Assembly (NCBI GenBank): GCA_937907415.1
Contig: CALCHY010000073.1
Location: 1 to 13,951 of the forward strand
Direction of reading: 5' to 3'
Source: an uncultured Trueperaceae bacterium
GTDB taxonomy: Bacteria > Deinococcota > Deinococci > Deinococcales > Trueperaceae
Length of the DNA: 13,951 nt
The notes below the pieces were generated by a model that ran no database searches, was not told the origin of the DNA, and worked only from the letters and a program-made list of their open reading frames with translations. The position numbers and the translations under genes are program-made. This document shows, piece after piece, positions 1 to 5,755 of the stretch. Within the stretch, counting starts at the first letter, position 1. Each line of letters begins with the position of its first letter.

Positions 1-149
1 TAAGCAGGCTGGTGGCCTTCCGGTAGCCCGCCACGGGTCAATAGCCGAAATGCGGGGAACTTCGGGTCGAAGCGGATGAAGTCCAGATGCATGGCGCACC
101 ACGTTGCCTGGTTGCTGGCGAGGGCTGTTCCGGAGACTATGATGACCAT
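1..149 (-). other. Open reading frame running off the left edge, possible gene fragment
   Basis: A minus-strand frame stays open from an ATG at 149 to the window edge (49 full codons). A second ATG is at 92. The part from residue 20 (MHLDFIRFDPKFPAFRLL) reads like protein, but third-position GC is only moderate. The last two bases at the edge are TA, so the frame may stop exactly there. The upstream end overlaps the toxin-antitoxin operator and no ribosome site is seen. It could be the tail of a decayed gene or chance. I do not recognise a family. Confidence 0.2.
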
Positions 150-153
150 AGTC
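135..153 (+). promoter_or_regulatory. Palindromic operator overlapping the -10 box of the toxin-antitoxin operon
   Basis: GACTATG (135-141) and CATAGTC (147-153) form a perfect 7-bp inverted repeat around a 5-bp spacer. TATGAT at 138-143 matches the bacterial -10 consensus at 5 of 6 positions and lies inside the repeat; the -35 is weak. TGACCAT also occurs as a direct repeat at 143-149 and 156-162. Antitoxins of this class usually bind palindromes over their own promoter, so this is the expected autoregulatory site. That it binds this antitoxin is inference. Confidence 0.55.
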
Positions 154-173
154 AGTGACCATGGGAGTAGGAA

Positions 174-404
174 TTGAGCAAAGTCATCTCCAAGTCCGAG
201 TTCAAACCTCGCGCACTTGAGTTCCTCCGTCAGGTGCAGCAGACCGGTGAAGCCATCGTGATCACCGACCGGGGGCGCCCAGTGGCCCGAATCGAGCCCT
301 ACTCTGAGGGGGACGATGTTGTCGCCCAGTTGCGAGGCTTGGTCTTGAGGTACGACGACCCGTTAGAACCGGTTGGAGAAGAAGACTGGGAAGTCCTGCC
401 GTGA
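174..404 (+). CDS. Phd/YefM-family antitoxin of a type II toxin-antitoxin pair
   Basis: A 76-residue antitoxin that should bind and block the toxin encoded next to it and repress their shared promoter. The N-terminal half has the Phd/YefM layout: SKSEFKPRALEFLRQV (residues 6-21), then a strand motif ITDRGRPVARIEPY (30-43). The acidic, tryptophan-containing C-terminal tail (about 47-76) is the expected toxin-wrapping segment. The start is TTG at 174, chosen because GGGAG at 163-167 lies six bases upstream and no in-frame ATG fits. The stop overlaps the toxin start (GTGA, 401-404), so the two are translationally coupled. Antitoxins paired with PIN toxins are usually called VapB, but this fold is Phd-like, a common mixed pairing. 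Base composition is less GC-rich than the operon to the right, which fits a mobile module. Confidence 0.88.
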   Translation: MSKVISKSEFKPRALEFLRQVQQTGEAIVITDRGRPVARIEPYSEGDDVVAQLRGLVLRYDDPLEPVGEEDWEVLP

Positions 405-793
405 CGTTGTTGGATACGCATGCCTGGTTGTGGTGGCTATCCGAGCCGTCCATCCTAGGCAATGAGGCTCGACAAGCAATCGACGGTGCCCGGTCGACCG
501 GTACCTTGGGAGTCTCAACCATTAGCGTTTGGGAAGCGGCGTTGCTTGTAAAGAAGGGCCGCCTGGAGTTGAAGATGAGCGTATCTGACTTGGTGACCCA
601 CTGCGAGCAACTGCCGTTCTTGAGGTTCATCTCGGTTTCGCCAAAGATTGCGCTAGAGGCGGTAAAGCTCGAGCCGTTTCACGCGGATCCCGCCGACCGC
701 TTTATCGTCGCTTCCACGTTGAACCTTGGGGCCACACTGGTGACAAAGGACAAGCGTATCCATGAGTCTGCGTTAGTGAAAGCAGTCTGGTGA
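401..793 (+). CDS. PIN-domain toxin ribonuclease (VapC-like)
   Basis: A 130-residue single PIN domain, full length for the family, expected to cut RNA with Mg2+ or Mn2+ when not bound by the antitoxin. Acidic site residues are in the right places: D5 in LLDTHAWLWW, E45 in SVWEAALL, D99 in DPADRFIVAS (D96 nearby) and D117 in VTKDKRI. The start is GTG at 401, which overlaps the antitoxin stop; GGGAAG about seven bases upstream may serve as ribosome site. The hallmark LDTHAWLWW start and ADRFIVAS block place it in the subfamily that pairs with Phd/YefM-type antitoxins. No catalytic residue is missing, so it should be active. The RNA target cannot be read from sequence. Confidence 0.9.
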   Translation: MTLLDTHAWLWWLSEPSILGNEARQAIDGARSTGTLGVSTISVWEAALLVKKGRLELKMSVSDLVTHCEQLPFLRFISVSPKIALEAVKLEPFHADPADRFIVASTLNLGATLVTKDKRIHESALVKAVW

Positions 794-950
794 ACTGAAG
801 CTGGCTGTCTAAAACGCCTGGAAGCATCCGGCGCTCTGGCGAAGAATCGAACCGTGGTCAGCCCATCTGGGGTGGACGATGAGGCCGCATTCGTTCAGCA
901 AATCCAGCCAGCCCAGCCGTTGGAAGAGATGGACGGAACCCCCGCCCCGC

Positions 951-1877
951 TTACGCCGCCGCTACCCTCAAGTCCAGGCGGTTGCCCGAAGGGTCTAGCA
1001 CCGAGACACCCTCGGGCGTCTCGTCATACGACCAGTTGGCGTCCTGCAGGCGGGCAACCACCGCTTGCACCCCGGCGCCGGAGGGCAGTTCCAGCGTGAA
1101 GCGGCGCAGGCCCGCGGTGCCAGTTGGCGCGGGGGGTGCGCCGGCGCCCGACCAGGTGTTGAGGGCCAGCGCATGCACGGGGTTGGAGCCGTCTAGGCCG
1201 AAATCCAGCATCTGCATCTCGGTCAGGTCCATCTGCGGCCGGAAGCCGATCAGGTCGCGGTAGAAGTGCCGCGAGGCCTCAAGGTCTGCCACATGCAGAT
1301 GAACGTGGTGCACGCCGAGAATGTGCAGCGGGGCGTTCATGTCTTCGTCCGGCGCCAGTTCCTTGAAGAGGGTCTCGAGGTCGACTGGATCGCGGCCGCT
1401 GCGCAGCTCGCCCTCTGTTGTGCGAGCGCCGAACTGGCCGCCAGGCAGCCGCACGAACTCGCCGCGCTCGGGGGTTTCTAGGGTGAGTTCTATGCCGTTG
1501 CCATCGGGGTCCGAGAGGTAAGTGGTCTCGCTGACGAGGTGGTCGGTGGGTGAGTTCGGGTAGCGCAACGCGAACAGCCGCGCGATTATGCGGGCCAACT
1601 CGCGCCGCGTGGGAATATGCAGCGCGACGTGATACAAGCCCGTGCGGCGTGGCGCCACCGGCCCGCTAGCGCCGGGGTGAAGCACGATCGCCGTGTTCGC
1701 GGCGCCTAGGCGATAGGTGCCGTTTTCCTCGCCCAGCACCTTAAGGCCGAGTATGCCGCTCCAGAAGCGCAGGGCGTTATCGGCGTCTGTTACGGCCAGG
1801 TGCAACTCGCCGAGTTTGGTACCTACCGGCAGGAGTTGGTTGGGTGACAAGTCGGCGGTGGCGGATTGGGTTGGCAT
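951..1877 (-). CDS. Two-module VOC protein, CatE-like ring-cleaving dioxygenase family
   Basis: A 308-residue protein with two vicinal-oxygen-chelate modules (about 22-135 and 187-306), joined by a linker containing SGRDPVDLETLF. This architecture and linker resemble the CatE group of catechol 2,3-dioxygenase-like proteins. Module one has H26, H83 in YHVALH, and E130 in DPDGNGIEL, the usual VOC metal triad positions. Module two has H193 in HVHLHVADL and H235 before NTW. At the final glutamate position it reads DPSGNRLDL, so D302 replaces the usual glutamate. It may therefore be an active dioxygenase with an altered ligand, or a non-catalytic relative. The substrate is unknown. It starts at ATG 1877 with no convincing Shine-Dalgarno and is divergent from the YceI gene. 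No aromatic-degradation genes are adjacent. Confidence 0.85.
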   Translation of the reverse strand: MPTQSATADLSPNQLLPVGTKLGELHLAVTDADNALRFWSGILGLKVLGEENGTYRLGAANTAIVLHPGASGPVAPRRTGLYHVALHIPTRRELARIIARLFALRYPNSPTDHLVSETTYLSDPDGNGIELTLETPERGEFVRLPGGQFGARTTEGELRSGRDPVDLETLFKELAPDEDMNAPLHILGVHHVHLHVADLEASRHFYRDLIGFRPQMDLTEMQMLDFGLDGSNPVHALALNTWSGAGAPPAPTGTAGLRRFTLELPSGAGVQAVVARLQDANWSYDETPEGVSVLDPSGNRLDLRVAAA

Positions 1878-1982
1878 TGTGGCAATACGTTACCGGGGTG
1901 GAGATGCGGTGGGCGCATGGGCCGATACGGTCGGGACGCCAGCGCCCGTGCAGTTGCCCAGTGCGCAGCCACCAACCGCCCC

Positions 1983-1988
1983 TATACT
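1983..1988 (+). promoter_or_regulatory. Candidate -10 box for the YceI-family gene
   Basis: TATACT matches TATAAT at 5 of 6 positions and lies 39 bases before the chosen start codon, in the 149-base divergent gap with the VOC gene. No good -35 lies 16-18 bases upstream; TTGCCC at 1954-1959 is too far away (23 bases). Confidence 0.3.
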
Positions 1989-2026
1989 TGTGCCGCCGGA
2001 TCGTTCCGGGGATTGGGGATGCAGGC

Positions 2027-2578
2027 ATGGCAATTAGAACCTGGAACATCGACCCCTCCCACTCCACGATCGAGTTCTCGACCAAGCACATGATGTTCAC
2101 CACGGTGCGCGGGCGATTCAAGGAGTTTCAGGGCAAACTGCACTTGGACCGCGAGGCGCCCGACGACTCGTGGGCCGAAGTCACGATTGAAACGGCCAGC
2201 CTCGACACTGGTGCGCCCGATCGCGACGGACACCTGCGGGGCGCCGACTTCTTCGACGCGGATAAACATCCTCGGCTCATGTTCCGGAGCAAGGAGACCA
2301 TCGGCGCCTCGCCCGAGGAGGGCGCTCGGTTCCGCGTCGCGGGAGACCTCACAATTGCCGACACGACCGAATCCGTAATGCTCGACGTGCTGTTCCAGGG
2401 GCGCGGCACCGACCCGCGTGGCAACGAACTGGTGGGGTTCCAGGCCTCCTGCGAGATCGACAGGCGCGACTGGGGTCTTAAGTGGAACCAGGCGCTGGAA
2501 GCAGGCGGAGTTCTGGTTGCCAACAAGGTGCGCATCGACGTTGAGGTGCAGGCGGTTCTGGAGGTCCAGGCCGGTTAG
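2027..2578 (+). CDS. YceI-family lipocalin-fold protein, cytoplasmic form
   Basis: A 183-residue YceI-family protein, a lipocalin-like barrel that binds long isoprenoid or amphiphilic lipids in characterised members. Family signatures are WNIDPSHSTIEFSTKHM near the N-terminus (residues 6-22), TVRGRF (25-30), then HLRGADFFDADKHPRLMF and a C-terminal block with DWGLKWNQ. The start is ATG 2027, chosen because GGGGA at 2015-2019 sits seven bases upstream and the domain begins at residue 5. The frame is open further upstream but that part is not family-like. There is no signal peptide, unlike the periplasmic YceI of E. coli, so it probably acts in the cytoplasm, as other short members do. The gene stands alone, with no isoprenoid or cytochrome b561 neighbour, so its ligand is unknown. 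Confidence 0.9.
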   Translation: MAIRTWNIDPSHSTIEFSTKHMMFTTVRGRFKEFQGKLHLDREAPDDSWAEVTIETASLDTGAPDRDGHLRGADFFDADKHPRLMFRSKETIGASPEEGARFRVAGDLTIADTTESVMLDVLFQGRGTDPRGNELVGFQASCEIDRRDWGLKWNQALEAGGVLVANKVRIDVEVQAVLEVQAG

Positions 2579-2680
2579 CTGGTCACGTAGCTTTTGTCCA
2601 CCCCGAGGTACCGCGGCCCGCAGGGTTGTCGGGTCCAACGAGCTGCTCGAGGAGGCGTGGAGCCGGCACCAGCGGGGCTC

Positions 2681-3175
2681 TTACAGTCGGCCTAAGCCAC
2701 GTAGGCCCGGCGGCAACCCTACCCAACTCCCGTTCGTGACGTGAAACCGGCCCTCCTCTTCGGCGTCCACGTACTCCCCATACATCACGATCGCCCCGTC
2801 CGGCCGGCTCAACTCCACGGCCTCCGCGAACCACCGCGCGTACTCCTCGTCGCTCCCGCGCCCCGCCGCGGCCACCGCTGGGAAGCTCGCGAGGAACCTC
2901 CGCGCCAGCGCATCGGCGTGCTGCTCTTGCTCAGGCCACTGGAACGGGGACTTTTCGCCGTTGCTGGTCCCGTACGCCACGCCTGGGTAGAGGCTGCGCT
3001 GTAGGAGGTACCCGTTGGCCTCGAACTGCTCTGCGGGCGCCACGCTGTAACGCCAGTACACCCCGTTCGGGGCTACGCCGCACGATAGGCGCAGGCGCTG
3101 GTGGCCGAGCTGGTGCAGCTGCGCCAGCATCTCCATCACCAGCGTCCAGGTCGGTTTGAGGATCTCCGCCGTCAT
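2681..3175 (-). CDS. Uncharacterised 164-residue protein
   Basis: I do not recognise a named domain. The protein is soluble, with no signal peptide or membrane segment. An N-terminal helix (about 7-25) leads into HQRLRLSCGVAPNGVYWRYSVAP (25-47), which looks like paired strands with the sense 'of any sample'. A tryptophan- and aromatic-rich middle (FQWPEQEQHADALARRFLASFP, 78-99) is followed by an acidic helix with EEYARWFAEAVEL (110-122). The C-terminus holds GRFHVTNGSWVGLPPG (142-157). It starts at ATG 3175, with GAGGC just upstream. It is convergent with the YceI gene and divergent from the pRiA4b ORF-3-family gene. Codon choice is GC-rich and the frame is clean, so it is a real gene. The function is unknown, and its context resembles accessory cargo. 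Confidence 0.75.
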   Translation of the reverse strand: MTAEILKPTWTLVMEMLAQLHQLGHQRLRLSCGVAPNGVYWRYSVAPAEQFEANGYLLQRSLYPGVAYGTSNGEKSPFQWPEQEQHADALARRFLASFPAVAAAGRGSDEEYARWFAEAVELSRPDGAIVMYGEYVDAEEEGRFHVTNGSWVGLPPGLRGLGRL

Positions 3176-3214
3176 GCTGCCTCGCGCCCAAGCTTATGGC
3201 ACGCACGGGCTTAA

Positions 3215-3343
3215 GTGTCCTTGCTCAGGTCCACCCGCCCGGACGACTTGCGGGCTGACCCTAACGTCTCGGTCCGCAAGTCCGTGCCGCACCTCACCGA
3301 CAGCCACCCGGAGACCGCTGAGCGGCCAGAACCGGTATCGTGA
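3215..3343 (+). CDS. Possible 42-residue small ORF, doubtful
   Basis: A GTG at 3215 follows an in-frame TAA immediately and opens a 42-codon frame ending in TGA at 3341-3343, five bases before the next gene's ATG. Third-position GC is high and the product (middle: RADPNVSVRKSVPHLTDS) is hydrophilic. There is no clear ribosome site, and a 9-bp inverted repeat lies inside the frame. It may be a leader ORF, a gene remnant or chance. I recognise no family. Confidence 0.2.
   Translation: MSLLRSTRPDDLRADPNVSVRKSVPHLTDSHPETAERPEPVS
3245..3282. repeat. Perfect 9-bp inverted repeat with 20-base loop
   Basis: GACTTGCGG at 3245-3253 is the exact reverse complement of CCGCAAGTC at 3274-3282. It lies in the 172-base gap between two divergent genes, so it could be an operator or a transcript stem-loop in the leader of the plus-strand gene. 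It is not followed by a T-run, so it is not a typical terminator. Confidence 0.4.
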
Positions 3344-3347
3344 ACAG

Positions 3348-3959
3348 ATGGCGGCTGGCCTGATCCTCCAATTCCGCATAACGCTTCGCGATGTCGAACC
3401 CATCGTCTGGAGGCGGATTCAGATACCGCTCACGTCCTCGTTCTGGGCACTTCATGTTGCCATTCAGGACTCGATGGGCTGGCTCGATTACCACCTGCAC
3501 GCCTTCAAGATCAAAAAGCCGCGGGGCAGGAAGGTGTGGGAGATCGGCATCCCTGACGACGAGGACGCTGATGGAGTGCTCGAGGGGTGGCGAACTGCGG
3601 TGGCCGACTACTTCACCTTGCCAGGCACCAGCGCCTTCTATGAGTACGACTTCGGCGATAGTTGGCTGCACGAGGTTCTCCTCGAGGGCGTGCTACTCGG
3701 CGAGGCGGGCGCCAAGTATCCGAGGTGCATTGGCGGAGAACGCGCATGTCCCCCAGAGGACTGTGGCGGTGCGGGCGGTTACGCGAACTTGTTAGAGATT
3801 CTGAGTGACCCGAACCACGAGGAGTACGAAGAGTACGCGACATGGCTTGGTGGGCAACTGCCGGGCAGCGTGCCTTTCGATCCGGAGCGGTTCGCCGCGT
3901 CGGAGGTCGAGTTCGACGACCCGTACGAGCGGTTCAAGATGGCGTTCGGTTCGAACTGA
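3348..3959 (+). CDS. Plasmid pRiA4b ORF-3-family protein
   Basis: A 203-residue member of the pRiA4b ORF-3 family, named after a plasmid ORF and also seen near insertion elements. Its biochemical role is not established. The family core is complete: ILQFRITLRDVEPIVWRRI (residues 6-24), the HVAIQDSMGWLDYHLHAF helix (35-52), YEYDFGDSWLHEVLLE (98-113), and a cysteine cluster C127, C134, C139 in CIGGERACPPEDCGG. The cysteines together with H49/H51 might bind metal; this is inference. The start is ATG 3348, because the domain begins a few residues later. The frame is open upstream to 3156, but that part is not family-like. The ribosome site is weak. No transposase or inverted terminal repeats flank it, so it is an orphan accessory gene. 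Confidence 0.85.
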   Translation: MAAGLILQFRITLRDVEPIVWRRIQIPLTSSFWALHVAIQDSMGWLDYHLHAFKIKKPRGRKVWEIGIPDDEDADGVLEGWRTAVADYFTLPGTSAFYEYDFGDSWLHEVLLEGVLLGEAGAKYPRCIGGERACPPEDCGGAGGYANLLEILSDPNHEEYEEYATWLGGQLPGSVPFDPERFAASEVEFDDPYERFKMAFGSN

Positions 3960-3984
3960 CCTGAGCCCTCGACTGGTAAGGCAG

Positions 3985-4851
3985 TTACAGCGCCGCGCCG
4001 CCCGCGTCGATCTTCAGCGGTGTGCCCTCGCCCGCCGTGTGGATGCCGACGGCGTCGCGGAAGGCACAGGCCAAGGCTACGGACACGAAGGCCGACACCA
4101 GCGCGGAGGCCAGCATGGTAGCGAGGCCAACCACGACCGCGAGAGCGCTTGGCAGGAACGTGCTCGCGATTAACAATGGCACGCTTACCAGCGCGCCCAA
4201 TAGCGCCGCGGTTAGCAGTATCAGGGCCGTCTGCACCGGGTTGTTCCTAACGATGTTCAGGCTTCCCTGCAACGCCTCGATCACGCCTGCATCGCGGTCC
4301 ACCACGTATAGATCGGCGAAGGCAAAGGCCACCGCGCCTACCGCGGTTCCTAGCAGCGCGACCATCGGCCAGAACTTTGCCAGGACCAACGCGGCGCCGA
4401 ACGCCAGCAGCCCCAGGACGAGGAACTTCGGGAAGAAGCGCACGAAGTCCAGCAGCATGCCGTAGCGCACTGGCAGTCCGACGGCTCGCCTCAGCGCGTA
4501 CGCGGCGAACGCACCCGCGAAGAGCGCGGAGATGGCCGCGGAAACGGTGCGCTGCACCCACGGGTATGCGGTTGCGGCGGGGAAGAGCGACCACGAACCG
4601 CCACCTGGTAGGTCGATGGCCGGTCCCGAACCGGGCGAGAGTGGCGCGACCTGGCCGTCCGGGAGGGTCACCATCGTCGGCTCGGCCGCTGGCAGCACCC
4701 AGCCGAGCAACAGGTTCCCGATCAGCCAGCCAACGATGCCGGCGGTGACGGCCATGTAGAGGTAGGTCCGCCTGGCGCCGATCAGCCTGCTCCAGGCCTC
4801 CCTCAGGGCCGCGGCGGCGCTGAACCGGCCGAAAACTGGCTCGTGGTGCAT
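3985..4851 (-). CDS. Six-helix membrane protein of unknown function
   Basis: A 288-residue integral membrane protein. Predicted helices lie at about 32-54, 101-120, 140-160, 162-182, 206-230 and 235-262. A roughly 45-residue proline- and glycine-rich loop (55-99) between the first two is probably outside the cytoplasm. Between helices four and five is LYVVDRDAGVIEALQGSLNIVRNNP (181-205). This pattern of a D-x-G turn, then an amphipathic A-L-x-x-S helix ending in an N, resembles the YciC/GlpQ-membrane-domain type of uncharacterised proteins. The resemblance is by eye only. The start is ATG 4851; a TTG at 4905 would add 18 unlikely residues. It follows IclR by 87 bases on the same strand, so read-through from the operon is possible. 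It ends 25 bases from the convergent pRiA4b-family gene. Confidence 0.75.
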   Translation of the reverse strand: MHHEPVFGRFSAAAALREAWSRLIGARRTYLYMAVTAGIVGWLIGNLLLGWVLPAAEPTMVTLPDGQVAPLSPGSGPAIDLPGGGSWSLFPAATAYPWVQRTVSAAISALFAGAFAAYALRRAVGLPVRYGMLLDFVRFFPKFLVLGLLAFGAALVLAKFWPMVALLGTAVGAVAFAFADLYVVDRDAGVIEALQGSLNIVRNNPVQTALILLTAALLGALVSVPLLIASTFLPSALAVVVGLATMLASALVSAFVSVALACAFRDAVGIHTAGEGTPLKIDAGGAAL

Positions 4852-4938
4852 GTCTACACCATACCGATGTCCCGCGGCGCGCAAGTGATGAAGTCGACAA
4901 GCCAACGGGTGGCGAGGGCCGTCCGGTGATGACCGCCC

Positions 4939-5721
4939 TTAAGCCAGCGCCTCCAGATACCCCATCCCCCTCGATATCTCCTTACCGGCGGCCACCACCT
5001 GATCCACTATCCGCGGCTCCGTTTCAGGAGTCAGCCGACTCTGCGGCCCCACAACGCAGACGGAACCGATCGGCTCTCCGTCGGTTCCGAATATGGGCGC
5101 CGCCACCGAGAACGCGCTGTTGGCGAAGTCCCCTACCGCGACGTGGTAGCCCCGCGCCTTTATCTTGCGGGCGAGTTGGCGGATCTTCTCGGGGTCGCGC
5201 TCCGTTTCCGGGGTTTTCGGCACCAGGTCCTGCTGCAGGATCTCGTCTTGCACCTCGGGAGGCAGGAAGGCCAGGATGCACAGGCCCGTCCCGCCGTAGT
5301 ACATGGGGAACTTGGTTCCGATGGGCGTCGAGACGCGCACCGCCTGGGGTGACTCCTTCATCGCGACGATGACGCGCTCCGAGCCCGACCTCAGCACTAA
5401 GTGGACGGTCTCGGAAGTGGCGTCCACCAGCTGGTCGATGACGGGCTGCGCCAACTCGTTGATGGGGAGGCTCCGCTGCGCTTGGTAGCCGAGGTACATG
5501 GCGCGCGAGCCCAGCGAGTAGCGCCGGTGCTGGTCGCGGAAGATCATCCCTTCGGCTTCCAGGGTAACCAGCATGCGGTAGGTAAGGGAGTTGGTCATCT
5601 TCAGGCTCACGGCGAGCTGAGAGAGCGTCTGCTTGGGCGCCTCGGCGAGCGCGCCCAGAACCTTGAACGCCACGTTCACCGCACGGATCTGGTATTTGGA
5701 AGCATCCTGTCTTACTGTCAT
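4939..5721 (-). CDS. IclR-family transcriptional regulator, last gene of the peptide operon
   Basis: A 260-residue full-length IclR-type regulator. The N-terminal winged helix (about 10-75) contains a helix-turn-helix at 32-53 (TLSQLAVSLKMTNSLTYRML) and a wing (GMIFRDQHRRYSLG). The C-terminal GAF-like effector domain (about 83-255) contains YYGGTGLCILAFLP and FANSAFSVAAPIF, typical of the ligand pocket. Such proteins dimerise, bind a palindromic operator and usually respond to a small catabolic metabolite. The start is ATG 5721, with GGGGGAAGG at 5724-5732 immediately upstream. It lies 34 bases after the amidase on the same strand, so it is probably co-transcribed with the operon it controls, which gives feedback. 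The effector is unknown; a product of the amidase or peptidases is plausible. Confidence 0.93.
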   Translation of the reverse strand: MTVRQDASKYQIRAVNVAFKVLGALAEAPKQTLSQLAVSLKMTNSLTYRMLVTLEAEGMIFRDQHRRYSLGSRAMYLGYQAQRSLPINELAQPVIDQLVDATSETVHLVLRSGSERVIVAMKESPQAVRVSTPIGTKFPMYYGGTGLCILAFLPPEVQDEILQQDLVPKTPETERDPEKIRQLARKIKARGYHVAVGDFANSAFSVAAPIFGTDGEPIGSVCVVGPQSRLTPETEPRIVDQVVAAGKEISRGMGYLEALA

Positions 5722-5755
5722 CGCCTTCCCCCGGTCTCAATGCTTCGAACGTTGC

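Noticed and set aside
830..870. GAATCGAACC on the plus strand, resembling the T-arm of a minus-strand tRNA
   Set aside because: The flanking bases do not form a 5-bp T-stem, and no acceptor, anticodon or D-arm pairing is present nearby.
794..950. Open frames in the gap between the PIN toxin and the VOC gene
   Set aside because: Short, no ribosome site, no family resemblance; the gap shows no convincing terminator either.
1844..2026. Upstream extension of the YceI frame by 61 residues
   Set aside because: The extension is not family-like, crosses the likely -10 box, and ATG 2027 has a well-placed ribosome site.
2579..2680. Weak GAGCC/GGCTC stem as a bidirectional terminator
   Set aside because: Only five paired bases and no T-run on either strand.
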